64,000 bases of DNA from Pseudomonas sp. KU26590 (GCF_026153515.1 NZ_CP110644.1:5397501-5461500), one strand, 5' to 3'. Shown: positions 26,941 to 36,127, numbered from the stretch's first letter. Notes: a model not told the origin generated them from the sequence alone. A program made the numbers and translations.

Positions 26941-27837
26941 ATGAGGGTCAACGCTTCCATGCCTGTCACCGGTCCCCGAATGCGCACCTTGCTGATCGTC
27001 GCGTTGCTCAGCTGCCTGCCCGGTACGGCATCGGCACGTGAAACACTGATCTGGCTGCTGCGCGATTTCCCGCCCCTGACCATATTTTCCGGACCGTTGG
27101 CGGGCCAGGGGGCCATTGACAGGCTGATGCCCGAGCTGACCGCTCGGATGCCGGAATACGATCACAAGATCATGCACGTCAACCGCGCGCGCGGAACGCA
27201 GATGCTCAATGACCCTGACGTATTCGCCTGCGACCCGACCCTGCTGTGGACGCCGGAGCGCGACAAAACCATTCTGTTTTCCATCCCCTCCTACGCCACG
27301 CCCAGTAACGGTGTAACGATCGAACGCAGGCGCCGTGAACTGTTCGCGCCTTTCATCGATGCCGACGGCCGCCTCGACCTTGCCGCCTTGCTCGCCAGCA
27401 ACAGCGTCGATGTCGGCATCGTCGGCGAGCGCAGCTACGGCGCGGTCATTGACAAGGCGTTGCGTGAGACGACCCACCCCGATCGTCTGGTCCTGCACTA
27501 CGGCAATGCGGCCGTCGGCAGCATGCTGGAAATGGAACGGCTGGATCGCTTTCAGGCAATCATCAGTTACTGGCCGGAGGCGCGCTTTCACGCGCAGGAA
27601 CAGGGCATTGCGCTAACCGAGCTGGAGTTTTTACCGGTGAAAGACGTGCCCAAATACCAGTTCGCCCACATTGCCTGTTCGAAGACCGACAAGGGCCGGG
27701 CTGCAATGGAGATCATTAACCGGGAAATGCGCGTGCTGCGGGTGACGCGACTGGTGGGGTTTTACGCGCAATGGATGGTCAAGAAGGAGGAATACCTGCG
27801 CGACGCCCAGACATTCTTCGATGAGCCGCCAAACTGA
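26941..27837 (+). CDS. Periplasmic solute-binding-like protein (TIGR02285-type)
   Basis: 298 residues from ATG 26941. Other in-frame ATGs at 26959 and 26980 fit the signal peptide better (MRTLLIVALLSCLPGTASA), and no start has a clear ribosome site. The mature part resembles type 2 periplasmic binding proteins (LIWLLRDFPPLTIF, a small-lobe ERSYG segment) and, from memory, the TIGR02285 family of conserved pseudomonad proteins. No transport genes are adjacent, so it may be a sensor-like or orphan binding protein. It reads toward the terminator at 27892-27919. Confidence 0.7.
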   Translation: MRVNASMPVTGPRMRTLLIVALLSCLPGTASARETLIWLLRDFPPLTIFSGPLAGQGAIDRLMPELTARMPEYDHKIMHVNRARGTQMLNDPDVFACDPTLLWTPERDKTILFSIPSYATPSNGVTIERRRRELFAPFIDADGRLDLAALLASNSVDVGIVGERSYGAVIDKALRETTHPDRLVLHYGNAAVGSMLEMERLDRFQAIISYWPEARFHAQEQGIALTELEFLPVKDVPKYQFAHIACSKTDKGRAAMEIINREMRVLRVTRLVGFYAQWMVKKEEYLRDAQTFFDEPPN

Positions 27838-27891
27838 CGCTGCGTGAAATCCGTGCCCCTCGTTGAGGCGCTGAATTTCAGACAAAAGAAA

Positions 27892-27919
27892 CCCCGAGCA
27901 GCGGGGAGACTGCTCGGGG
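27892..27919 (-). terminator. Rho-independent terminator
   Basis: 10-bp perfect stem CCCCGAGCAG / CTGCTCGGGG with an 8-base loop. On the minus strand it is followed by TTTCTTTTG, so it mainly ends the DUF3509 transcript; it may also stop readthrough from the plus-strand gene ending at 27837. A second long inverted repeat (ACGGCAGGC with GCCTGCCGT, about 27944-27993) lies just before it on the minus strand. Confidence 0.75.
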
Positions 27920-28032
27920 TCAACCGTGGTCCATCTTGGACCCGTACGGCAGGCAGCATGAACACCGGAGCACAATGCCTGCGCCTGCCGTAACTGATAG
28001 GAGCCTACTGAATCGAGAAGGTTCCCTGCGAC

Positions 28033-28329
28033 TCAGATGAAAGGTCGAGATGCAGCGAAAGCGGCGGACTGGGAAACATTGCGCATGGCGGCGATCACAC
28101 AAGGCTCGATGCGCCCTTCAGCCACCATCAAGTCACGGTGAAGACCATCTACCACGTCAGTCAGCTGACGCTTGTCGCCCAATTGCGATGCAGAAAACAC
28201 ACGCTCAATCACCCGCGCACCCGCTGGACTTTTCAGCGTCACCAGACGCTCGCCCAGAACGCCGGCAGGACCAATGCTTACCTGATAAGGGGACAGCGCT
28301 TCGCTCAGTAGCAAGCTGATATTTTCCAT
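28033..28329 (-). CDS. DUF3509 protein
   Basis: 98 residues from ATG 28329 (MENISLLLSEALSPYQVS); a start four codons upstream is also open. It matches the small DUF3509 family found in pseudomonads: the SPAGARVIERVFSASQLGDKR segment, then VVDGLHRDLMVAEG. No signal peptide or membrane segment. Function unknown. It lies between the truncated sensor gene and a strong minus-strand terminator and appears to be its own unit. Confidence 0.75.
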   Translation of the reverse strand: MENISLLLSEALSPYQVSIGPAGVLGERLVTLKSPAGARVIERVFSASQLGDKRQLTDVVDGLHRDLMVAEGRIEPCVIAAMRNVSQSAAFAASRPFI

Positions 28330-28482
28330 CCGGATCACCACTCAACAGTTTGAATGCAAAGGTGCCAACCAATGACCATTGGCAGCAGTGGAAAGTTCTG
28401 AGCACTGTGGCGCTTTGACACCGGCCCACTGACTCCCGCAGCCTGATTCCGGAGCATGCCTGCCGAATGTGACAGGCAGAAT

Positions 28483-30693
28483 TTACGCTTCGGGTGCGCG
28501 CGCCGGGCCTGCGTTGTTGAGCAGCGCCTTCAGCTGCTCCGCCGCCTGCTCGGCTGCCTTGCGCGCGTCACGCAGCTCAGACTCCAGACGCTTGCGTTCG
28601 CTGATGTCCATCCAGCCGCCGAGCACCCCCTGCATCTGACCGTCGGCTCGGTAGTAAGGCACCGCCCACTGCCAGGCGTAAACCTGTCGCCCGGCCAGGG
28701 TGAGGGCGCGCTCTGCAAACACGGGCTGTTGGGTTTCCAGCAACTTCAAGTAATCGGCATGCATCTGCTCGGCCAGTTCGCGAGGAACGAGATCCACGTC
28801 GATCAGGCGGCGGCCCTGCATCTGCTCGTAACTGATCCCGAAGCTCTCCTCATAACTGCGGTTGCAAGCGACGAGACGGCCCTGAAGGTCACGCACGTAA
28901 ATCGGGTTGGGGATGGCGTCGAGCAGTATCCGCTTGAAGGCGAGTTGATCACCCAGTTGCGCTTCGGCGCGCCGCCGTTGGTGAATCTGGAACTTCAGAA
29001 GACTGCTCCAGGCCAGCGACACCAGCCCCAGCAACAAGGAAGCGCTCACGACCCCGTAGATCCAGGCGGGAATACGGTTCCAGATCGAGGGTTGAGGATT
29101 CGCCGCGCCGAGCCATTTCAGGCGGATCGCCCGCATTTCGGCCACCGGGAATTCTTCCAGGGCCTTGTTGAGTATGCCAAGCAATTCAGGCTGGCTTTTG
29201 ACGATCGAAAATTTGTCCGGCGACCACATGCCCTCGACGCTACGCCCGACTTTCAGCTCGCCCGATGGAGACAGCCACGCGCCTGCCTCGTTCTGGATGG
29301 TGGCGTCGGCATCGCCTTTCTCCACCAATCGGCGGGCATCTTCATAGGTCGCCACAAGCTTGAGCCGGATATGCGGAAAGCGTTGCTGAATGAACGCGAG
29401 CAACGCGTGTCGCGCGGGAAGCGCCAACACCTTGCCGGCCATGTCCGACAGCTGGAAGGCAGGGTTGCTGTCAGCGTGCACCAGAAACACCCAGTTGTTG
29501 CCGCCAAATGCGTAGGTGAAATTCAACAGCTCTTTGCGTTCCGGGTTTTCGGCCAGCGTGGTGTTCATGTGTGCACTGCCCTGCGCCAGCGTCTCCAGCA
29601 AGCCTTCGGTCGAGGTCGACTCCTGATAGACGAACTGTAAACCGGTCATTCGCGAAATACGCGCGAGCACATCCACGTTCAAACCCACCCAGCGACCTTG
29701 AGCGTCCTTGTAGATGTAGGGAGGGTGCTGGGTGGAGGCGACGATGACCTGCGGGTGCCTGCGAATCCACAGCTGTTCGACAGCGTTGAAATTCACCTGA
29801 CGCCGGGCAAGATCGGCGCCCAACCCGAGGGTCCAGCGCCCCTGGATCTCACGGATGACGGATTCGTCCAGGCCCGCCAGCGCTCGATCGAAGAGCTTCA
29901 GCAACCTCGAATCCTGCTCTCGAAAGGCAAATGAAAAACCTGTGGAGGGCAACAGGCTGTCGAACTTGGTCTGTAAACCGAGGTAAGGCCGCAACAGGCT
30001 GTAAGCCTGCACCGTCAGCTCGTTGCCGATGAGCGCGTCGGCGTAGTCGTGCGCCAACGCCTCCATCGCGCTGTACAGCGTGGGCGCGACGACGATCTTG
30101 CTGTCCGGGTAGAGCCGTTGAACCTGACCCTCGTCGGCATAGCCGTCCAGCAACACCACGCGCTTTCCTCCCAGCGAAGTGTGCAGACCCGCGTCATTGC
30201 CTCTGCCAAACACCACTGCCCGGTCGGGAACGTAGTCCTGCGTAAATACCAGTCCGGGCGTTCCTCGCTCAAAACCGTTGGCGCTCGTCAGCAAGTCGAT
30301 TTCCCCGGCCAGCAATGCGTTGACCGCCTGTTCGCGTTTGGCAAACCCCTGTATGTGCACGGGCATGGAAAGCCGCGCACTGATCAGACCCAGATAATCC
30401 GCGCTGATGCCTTGATAGCGATTATGGTCGGTGGTGATGTCGATAGGCTCATGATCAGCAACGGAAATGCCAACCCTCAGCACTTTTCGTTCGTTCAGCC
30501 ACTCGCGATCCGCATCATCAAGGACAAGCGGTTGTTGGGCCACGAAGAGCGAGCTCAGGCCAAACCGCAAGCTTTCAGCTGCATGGCCTGCACGACTGCA
30601 GATGCACACGAGCATCAGCAACGCCCACAGCGCCGGTTTGAGATTCAGGTCGCGGCCGTTGAATGCCGCTGAGTAAAACTGTTTAACCACCAC
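28483..30693 (-). CDS. BvgS/EvgS-like membrane sensor, two periplasmic binding domains and PAS, no kinase domain
   Basis: About 736 residues. Likely start is the GTG at 30693 (VVVKQF); the longer frame opens at a TTG inside the thrC terminator T-run and is rejected. A signal sequence (about 20-39, ALWALLMLVCICSRAGHA) is followed by two type 3 solute-binding (Venus flytrap) domains (about 60-285 and 300-535), a membrane helix (IYGVVSASLLLGLVSLAWSS) and a PAS domain (about 600-710). The protein ends in a coiled coil, RKRLESELRDARKAAEQAAE, then 14 more residues and a stop. BvgS-like sensors continue from this point into HisKA, HATPase and receiver domains. Only 141 bases separate the stop from the DUF3509 start region, so no kinase fragment remains next to it. 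Confidence 0.82.
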   Translation of the reverse strand: MVVKQFYSAAFNGRDLNLKPALWALLMLVCICSRAGHAAESLRFGLSSLFVAQQPLVLDDADREWLNERKVLRVGISVADHEPIDITTDHNRYQGISADYLGLISARLSMPVHIQGFAKREQAVNALLAGEIDLLTSANGFERGTPGLVFTQDYVPDRAVVFGRGNDAGLHTSLGGKRVVLLDGYADEGQVQRLYPDSKIVVAPTLYSAMEALAHDYADALIGNELTVQAYSLLRPYLGLQTKFDSLLPSTGFSFAFREQDSRLLKLFDRALAGLDESVIREIQGRWTLGLGADLARRQVNFNAVEQLWIRRHPQVIVASTQHPPYIYKDAQGRWVGLNVDVLARISRMTGLQFVYQESTSTEGLLETLAQGSAHMNTTLAENPERKELLNFTYAFGGNNWVFLVHADSNPAFQLSDMAGKVLALPARHALLAFIQQRFPHIRLKLVATYEDARRLVEKGDADATIQNEAGAWLSPSGELKVGRSVEGMWSPDKFSIVKSQPELLGILNKALEEFPVAEMRAIRLKWLGAANPQPSIWNRIPAWIYGVVSASLLLGLVSLAWSSLLKFQIHQRRRAEAQLGDQLAFKRILLDAIPNPIYVRDLQGRLVACNRSYEESFGISYEQMQGRRLIDVDLVPRELAEQMHADYLKLLETQQPVFAERALTLAGRQVYAWQWAVPYYRADGQMQGVLGGWMDISERKRLESELRDARKAAEQAAEQLKALLNNAGPARAPEA

Positions 30694-30745
30694 GGGCTTA
30701 TCCGAAAAATGAAAATTCTTCGGAAGTGTGGCACGCAGAAAAAAC

Positions 30746-30769
30746 AAGGCCCGCTGCGAGGCGGGCCTT
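30746..30769 (-). terminator. thrC Rho-independent terminator
   Basis: Stem AAGGCCCGC / GCGGGCCTT (30746-30754 with 30761-30769) and a six-base loop; on the minus strand it runs into GTTTTTTCTG. It lies about 20 bases after the thrC stop and separates thrC from the sensor gene downstream. Confidence 0.88.
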
Positions 30770-30790
30770 AGTTGTTACACGGCGATACGG

Positions 30791-32200
30791 TCAGAGAGGT
30801 TTGCCACGATTACCGTGTTGGCTGACAAAGGCCTGCACGGCCTTGAGGTCGTTCGGCAGGACCGTGCAGCGTTCGTCTCGCTCAAACAAATCAGACAAAT
30901 GTGCAGGCAGCTCAAGCGCTTTTCCTACACCGGCCTTCAACACGGCGTCCGGGAACTTGACCGGATGCGCCGTCCCCAGAATCACCATCGGCGTATCCAG
31001 GCTGCGGCGGCAGTCGCGCGCGGCTTTCACACCTATCGCGGTGTGCGGATCGAGCAGCTCGCCCGTGCTGGCGAATACTTCAGCGATGGTTTTGCAGGTG
31101 TCTTCGTCACTGACCGCCAGGGAATCAAACAGCTTGCGGGTCTCGGACCAGCGCTCTTCCTCGACGCTGAAACCGCCGCCTTGCTTGAATGTGTCCATCA
31201 GCTTGGCAATCGCGCCGCCGTTGCGACCGTGCATGTCGAACAGCAGACGCTCGAAGTTGGACGACACCATGATGTCCATCGACGGGGTCAACGTCGCGTG
31301 CAGGGTTTCCTTGACGTACTGATTGCCGCTCATGAAGCGGTGCAGAATGTCGTTGCGGTTGGTGGCCACCACCAGTTGGCTGATCGGCAAGCCCATGTTG
31401 CGGGCCAGATAACCGGCGAAGATGTCGCCGAAGTTGCCAGTCGGCACGGAGAACGCCACCGACCGCGCCGGGCCGCCCAACTGCAGGGCTGCGTGGAAGT
31501 AGTAAACGATCTGGGCCATGATCCGGGCCCAGTTGATCGAGTTCACCGCCACCAGACGCGTGCCCTTGAGGAAGCTCTGGTCGGCGAAGCTGTTCTTGAC
31601 CATTTCCTGGCAGTCGTCGAAGTTGCCTTCGATCGCGATGTTATGGATGTTCTCGCCGAAGATGGTAGTCATCTGGCGGCGCTGAACATCGGACACCCGA
31701 TTGTTCGGGTGCAGAATGAAGATGTCGACGTTGTCGCAACGACGGCAGCCTTCAATGGCGGCCGAGCCGGTGTCACCGGACGTTGCGCCCATGATGACCA
31801 CGCGTTCGCCGCGCTTCTCGAGCATATAGTCCAGCAGACGCCCCAGCAGTTGCAGGGCGAAATCCTTGAACGCCAGGGTTGGGCCGTGAAACAGCTCCAA
31901 TACCCACTCGTTGCCGTTGAGCTGACGCAGTGGCGCAATCGCAGCGTGGGAGAACACGCCGTAGGTTTCTTCGAGAATCTTCTTGAAATCCGCGTCCGGG
32001 ATGCTGCCTGTCACGAACGGGCGCATCACGCGAAAAGCCAGTTCGTGATAAGGCAGACCGGCCCAGGACGCGATCTCTTCCTGCGTAAAGCGCGGCAGGT
32101 TTTCCGGAACATACAGACCGCCATCGCTCGCCAGACCGGTGAGCAACACGTCTTCAAAATTCAGGGCCGGTGCCTGGCCGCGGGTACTGATATAGCGCAT
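30791..32200 (-). CDS. thrC: Threonine synthase
   Basis: PLP-dependent enzyme that converts O-phosphohomoserine to threonine, last step of the pathway, in the cytoplasm. 469 residues, usual length for the long proteobacterial type. N-terminus MRYISTRGQAPALNFEDV, the PLP-binding Lys in LAFKDFALQLLG, the phosphate-binding loop GATSGDTGSAAIEG, and SVPTGNFGDIFAGYLA are all present. It follows hom on the same strand after a 163-base spacer containing an inverted repeat, and ends in a strong terminator. Confidence 0.97.
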   Translation of the reverse strand: MRYISTRGQAPALNFEDVLLTGLASDGGLYVPENLPRFTQEEIASWAGLPYHELAFRVMRPFVTGSIPDADFKKILEETYGVFSHAAIAPLRQLNGNEWVLELFHGPTLAFKDFALQLLGRLLDYMLEKRGERVVIMGATSGDTGSAAIEGCRRCDNVDIFILHPNNRVSDVQRRQMTTIFGENIHNIAIEGNFDDCQEMVKNSFADQSFLKGTRLVAVNSINWARIMAQIVYYFHAALQLGGPARSVAFSVPTGNFGDIFAGYLARNMGLPISQLVVATNRNDILHRFMSGNQYVKETLHATLTPSMDIMVSSNFERLLFDMHGRNGGAIAKLMDTFKQGGGFSVEEERWSETRKLFDSLAVSDEDTCKTIAEVFASTGELLDPHTAIGVKAARDCRRSLDTPMVILGTAHPVKFPDAVLKAGVGKALELPAHLSDLFERDERCTVLPNDLKAVQAFVSQHGNRGKPL

Positions 32201-32223
32201 TGTTCAAACCTTCGGTTTGGGCG

Positions 32224-32355
32224 GCAAGCTTCAAGTGGCGAGCTGCAGGTCAAGACGATTCGCCTTCCCCTTGCCGCCCGGAGCACGAAGCTCACCGCGA
32301 TATGATTTTGCTCTTGCTCTTGCTTGCAACCTGCAGCCTGCCGCTTAACGCTTGC
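32224..32355. repeat. Imperfect inverted repeat in hom-thrC spacer
   Basis: Arms 32224-32250 and 32329-32355 are reverse complements at 22 of 27 positions (shared core GCTGCAGGT), with a 78-base spacer. Short tandem copies of GCTCTT also occur at about 32308-32321. Similar AAGCTTCAAGCTGCAAG-type sequence lies between guaB and guaA, so it is probably a separate dispersed repeat family. Confidence 0.6.
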
Positions 32356-32363
32356 GGCTCATC

Positions 32364-33668
32364 TCAATTCAGATGCTCGACGCGGATTCGCACAACCGGT
32401 CCGGCGACATCTTCCAGCGCTTCCAGCGCTTTGATCGCGTCGTTCATGCGTTTCTCGACCACGCGGTGGGTCAGCAGAATCATCGGCACCAGGCCGTCAT
32501 GTTCTTCGACTTCTTTCTGCATGATCGATTCGATGTTGATGCCGCGCTCGGACAGGATACTCGCCACCTGCGCCAGCACACCGGGATGATCCTTGGCCTG
32601 GATCCGCAGGTAGTAGGCGCTTTCGCACGCGTCGATCGGCAGGATCGGGTGGGCCGACAGCGAATCGGGCTGGAAGGCCAGGTGCGGGACGCGGTTTTCG
32701 GGGTCTGTGGTCAGGGCACGGACCACGTCGACCAGATCCGCCACAACGGATGAAGCGGTCGGCTCCATGCCGGCACCGGCGCCGTAGAACAGGGTCGATC
32801 CGGCTGCATCGCCGTTGACCATCACGGCGTTCATCACACCGTTGACGTTGGCGATCAGGCGGTCCGCCGGGATCAGCGTCGGGTGGACGCGCAGTTCAAT
32901 GCCGCTCGGCGTGCTGCGGGCGACGCCCAGGTGCTTGATCCGATAGCCCAGCGCTTCGGCGTAGTTGACGTCGGCGGTGGTCAGTTTGGTGATGCCTTCG
33001 GTGTAGGCCTTGTCGAACTGCAGCGGAATGCCAAAGGCGATGGACGCCAGAATGGTCAGCTTGTGCGCCGCGTCGATGCCTTCGACGTCGAAGGTCGGAT
33101 CGGCTTCTGCATAGCCCAGCGCCTGCGCTTCAGCGAGGACGTCCGGGAAGGTGCGGCCCTTTTCGCGCATCTCGGTGAGGATGAAGTTGCCGGTACCGTT
33201 GATGATGCCGGCGACCCAGTTGATGCGGTTCGCCGACAGGCCTTCACGAATGGCCTTGATCACCGGGATACCGCCCGCCACCGCCGCTTCGAACGCAACA
33301 ATGACGCCCTTCTCCCGAGCCTTGGCGAAAATCTCGTTGCCGTGCACGGCGATCAGCGCCTTGTTGGCGGTGACCACGTGCTTGCCGTTTTCGATGGCCT
33401 TGAGCACCAGTTCGCGGGCGATGGTGTAGCCACCGATCAACTCGATGACGATGTCGATTTCAGGGTTGCTCGCCACGTCGAACACGTCGGTCGTGGTCGG
33501 GGTACCGGTAATCTGGCAATTGGGGTTTGGTGTACGCATGGCAATCTGCGCCACTTCGATTCCACGCCCGGCACGGCGGGCAATTTCCTCGGCGTTACGC
33601 TTTAGCACATTGAAGGTACCGCCACCGACAGTACCCAGCCCACAGATGCCTACTTTGACCGGTTTCAC
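32364..33668 (-). CDS. hom: Homoserine dehydrogenase
   Basis: Reduces aspartate semialdehyde to homoserine with NAD(P)H, at the branch to threonine and methionine. 434 residues. Rossmann motif GICGLGTVGGGTFNVL at the start, catalytic region NKALIAVHGNEIF and AAVAGGIPVIKAI, and a C-terminal ACT domain (YYLRIQAKDHPGVLAQVASI) that usually mediates feedback inhibition by threonine. dsbC lies upstream and thrC downstream on the same strand, the order xerD-dsbC-hom-thrC familiar in pseudomonads. Confidence 0.97.
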   Translation of the reverse strand: MKPVKVGICGLGTVGGGTFNVLKRNAEEIARRAGRGIEVAQIAMRTPNPNCQITGTPTTTDVFDVASNPEIDIVIELIGGYTIARELVLKAIENGKHVVTANKALIAVHGNEIFAKAREKGVIVAFEAAVAGGIPVIKAIREGLSANRINWVAGIINGTGNFILTEMREKGRTFPDVLAEAQALGYAEADPTFDVEGIDAAHKLTILASIAFGIPLQFDKAYTEGITKLTTADVNYAEALGYRIKHLGVARSTPSGIELRVHPTLIPADRLIANVNGVMNAVMVNGDAAGSTLFYGAGAGMEPTASSVVADLVDVVRALTTDPENRVPHLAFQPDSLSAHPILPIDACESAYYLRIQAKDHPGVLAQVASILSERGINIESIMQKEVEEHDGLVPMILLTHRVVEKRMNDAIKALEALEDVAGPVVRIRVEHLN

Positions 33669-33770
33669 TATGAACTCCCCATAAAACGGCCGACGCGAGG
33701 CCGGCCGTGGAATCAGCCGCGTTCAACACGGCTCGCTATTGATGAAGCGCTGCAGACAGGCCGCTCCAGT

Positions 33771-33796
33771 GTTTATCGCAGGAGGCTGCGATAAAC
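33771..33796. terminator. Strong hairpin after dsbC
   Basis: 11-bp perfect stem GTTTATCGCAG / CTGCGATAAAC with a four-base GAGG loop, four bases beyond the dsbC stop. There is no T-tract on either strand, so it may be an RNA-stability or attenuating element within a dsbC-hom transcript instead of a classical terminator. Confidence 0.5.
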
Positions 33797-33800
33797 CAAA

Positions 33801-34541
33801 TTACTTGGCACTGAGCGCCAGTTTGGCCACTTGTGGCGCAGGCTGGTAGCCCGGAATCAACTGACCGTCGGCCAACACGATGGCCGGTGTGCCATTAACG
33901 CCGATGGACTGGCCGATCTCAAACTGCTTGGTGACCGGGTTGTCGCACTTGGGCGCCTGAATATTCTTGCCATCGACCATGCGGTCCATGGCAGCGCGGC
34001 GGTCTTTGGAGCACCAGACGGCCTGGAGTTGTTCGTCACCCGGCGAGCCCAGACCCTGACGCGGGAACGCCACATAGCGCACTTCGATGCCGCGCTTGTT
34101 CAGCTCCGGCACTTCAGCGTGCAGTTTGTGGCAGTACGGGCAGGTAGTGTCGGTGAACACCGTGATGTGGGATTTGGTCTCGCCAATGGCTGGGTAGACG
34201 ACCATCTCAGCGGCAGGAATGCCATTGATGGTCTTCGAAATCGCCTGACGCTCGACCTTCTCGGTCAGGTTGACCGGCTTGCCGGCCTGCATCTGGTACA
34301 GGTTGCCCTGCATGACGAACTGGCCGTCGCCGCTGGCGTACAGCACGCGACCGCCTTTAAGATTGACTTCGTAGAGGCCGTTCAACGGACTGCTGGAAAT
34401 GCTCTCGACGGGAATTTCCAGATTGAGCGATTCCAGGGTCTTGCGAATGGCTTTGTCGGACGCCTCGTCGGCGTGGGCAAAAAGGCTGAAAGAGCTGGCC
34501 AGCGCTACAACGGCAGCACCGAGAAAACGAGTGACGCGCAT
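33801..34541 (-). CDS. dsbC: Thiol:disulfide interchange protein DsbC
   Basis: Periplasmic disulfide isomerase that repairs wrongly paired cysteines, kept reduced by DsbD. 246 residues: signal peptide 1-24 (FSLFAHADE), N-terminal dimerisation domain (about 25-85), then a thioredoxin fold with active site TCPYC (C134, C137) in FTDTTCPYCHKLH and the cis-Pro region NGTPAIV. A second Cys pair (WCSKD, KCDNP) is typical of DsbC. A hairpin follows the stop codon; hom is the next gene. Confidence 0.96.
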   Translation of the reverse strand: MRVTRFLGAAVVALASSFSLFAHADEASDKAIRKTLESLNLEIPVESISSSPLNGLYEVNLKGGRVLYASGDGQFVMQGNLYQMQAGKPVNLTEKVERQAISKTINGIPAAEMVVYPAIGETKSHITVFTDTTCPYCHKLHAEVPELNKRGIEVRYVAFPRQGLGSPGDEQLQAVWCSKDRRAAMDRMVDGKNIQAPKCDNPVTKQFEIGQSIGVNGTPAIVLADGQLIPGYQPAPQVAKLALSAK

Positions 34542-34708
34542 GAAAACTCCTCGAGCGGTGAGCAGACGGGCCGGGCTGAAAACGGGTGGCGGAAAAACAC
34601 CGGGAGGTTTTCAGGGCCTTGATCTGCGAAACCGGCAAAGCCTATCACATAAGGCTCGCGAGGCCGACGCCCGCTGACGTAAGACACGTCGCAAATTACT
34701 GAAGTCCC

Positions 34709-35605
34709 CTACCCCCTCGGGTGGTGCTTCGCATGCATTTCCTGCAACCGCGCGCGGGCGACATGGGTGTAGATTTGCGTCGTGGAGAGGTCGCTGTGGC
34801 CCAGCAGCATTTGCACAACGCGCAGGTCTGCGCCGTGGTTGAGCAAATGGGTGGCGAACGCATGGCGCAAGGTGTGGGGCGACAGCGATTTGCCGATGCC
34901 GGCGACTTTGGCCTGATGCTTGATGCGGTGCCAGAAGGTCTGCCGCGTCATTTGGTCGCCGCGCTGACTGGGAAACAGCACGTCGCTGGGCCGGCCGTTG
35001 AGCAATTCGTGGCGAGCGTCGCGCATGTAGCGCTCAACCCAGACGATGGCTTCCTCCCCCATCGGCACCAGGCGCTCTTTGCTGCCTTTGCCCATGATGC
35101 GCAGCACGCCCTGGCGCAAGTTGACCTGTTCCAGCGTCAGGCTGATCAGTTCGGTCACCCGCAGGCCGCAGGCGTACAGCACTTCCAGCATGGCCCGGTC
35201 GCGCTGACCGATGGCGTCGCTCAGGTCGGGCGCAGCCAGCAAGGCTTCGACATCAGCTTCAGACAAGGATTTTGGAAGTGGCTTACCCAGCTGCGGCATG
35301 TCGACCTGCAACGTCGGGTCGACCGCGATAAGCTTTTCTCTGAGCAAATAGCGATAGAAGCCGCGCAGCCCAGAAAGCAACCGTGCCGTCGATCGGGGCT
35401 TGTAGCCATTGTCGACTCGCCATCCCAGGTGGTCGAGAATCGCTTCCCGACTGACACTCATCAGGTCCACGCCCTTTTCCTGCAGCCAGCCATTGAACAG
35501 CGCAAGATCGCTGCGGTAGGCATCGCGCGTGTTGTCCGACAGCCCTTTCTCCAGCCACAGGGCGTCGAGGAAGCGGTCGATCATGGGGTGGTCAATGGCG
35601 GGCAT
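34709..35605 (-). CDS. xerD: Site-specific tyrosine recombinase XerD
   Basis: With XerC resolves chromosome dimers at dif during cell division, under FtsK control. 298 residues from ATG 35605 (MPAIDHPMIDRFLDALWLEK); the frame extends upstream but this start fits the family. SAM-like N-terminal core-binding domain (about 5-90), then the catalytic domain with R149 (GLRVTELI), K173 (GKGSKER), H244 and R247 (SPHTLRHAF), H270 (LLGHSD) and nucleophile Y279 (TQIYTH). All six catalytic residues are present. Confidence 0.96.
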   Translation of the reverse strand: MPAIDHPMIDRFLDALWLEKGLSDNTRDAYRSDLALFNGWLQEKGVDLMSVSREAILDHLGWRVDNGYKPRSTARLLSGLRGFYRYLLREKLIAVDPTLQVDMPQLGKPLPKSLSEADVEALLAAPDLSDAIGQRDRAMLEVLYACGLRVTELISLTLEQVNLRQGVLRIMGKGSKERLVPMGEEAIVWVERYMRDARHELLNGRPSDVLFPSQRGDQMTRQTFWHRIKHQAKVAGIGKSLSPHTLRHAFATHLLNHGADLRVVQMLLGHSDLSTTQIYTHVARARLQEMHAKHHPRG

Positions 35606-35684
35606 GGGTTCTGACTTGAGTGGTGGGAAGCGGGAGCAGTTTTTCATACCTGCGAAGTCGGGACAAAACCGAACGCCAGAAAGC

Positions 35685-35712
35685 AAAAAAGCAGCCCGTG
35701 GGCTGCTTTTTC
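35685..35712 (-). terminator. rplS operon terminator
   Basis: Stem AGCAGCC / GGCTGCT (35691-35697 with 35701-35707) with a three-base loop and A/T runs on both sides (AAAAAA before, TTTTT after). On the minus strand it lies just beyond rplS and ends the rpsP-rimM-trmD-rplS transcript; its symmetry could also serve the plus strand. Confidence 0.88.
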
Positions 35713-35733
35713 ATTCGCATGGGAAGACTGGGA

Positions 35734-36084
35734 TTAAACCAGTTTTTCCTTGATGCGAGCTGCTTTACCGGACAGGTCACGCAGGTAGTACAGCTTGGCC
35801 TTGCGAACGTCGCCGCGACGTTTCACAGCCATGCTGTCGATTTGCGGGCTGTAGGTCTGGAAAGTACGTTCAACGCCAACACCGTTGGAGATTTTACGAA
35901 CAGTGAAAGCACTGTTCACACCACGGTTACGCTTGGCGATAACAACGCCTTCGAACGCCTGCAGACGAGCGCGGTCGCCTTCCTTCACTTTCACCTGAAC
36001 GACAATGGTGTCGCCCGGGGCAAAGGGAGGGATCTCTTTGGTCATCTGCTCTGCTTCGAGTGCAAGGATGATTTTGTTAGTCAT
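35734..36084 (-). CDS. rplS: 50S ribosomal protein L19
   Basis: Large-subunit protein at the interface with the 30S subunit. 116 residues with typical segments [36 protein letters not shown] and SFTVRKIS-like [19 protein letters not shown]. Last gene of rpsP-rimM-trmD-rplS, 43 bases after trmD, followed by a strong terminator. Confidence 0.98.
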   Translation of the reverse strand: MTNKIILALEAEQMTKEIPPFAPGDTIVVQVKVKEGDRARLQAFEGVVIAKRNRGVNSAFTVRKISNGVGVERTFQTYSPQIDSMAVKRRGDVRKAKLYYLRDLSGKAARIKEKLV

Positions 36085-36127
36085 GCTGTGCTCCTAAGGT
36101 AAATCGGTTCGATCTACCATCGATACG

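Noticed and set aside
30694..30747. Longer N-terminus of the BvgS-like sensor starting at TTG 30747
   Set aside because: It would start inside the T-run of the thrC terminator and has no ribosome site; GTG 30693 leaves a reasonable signal peptide.
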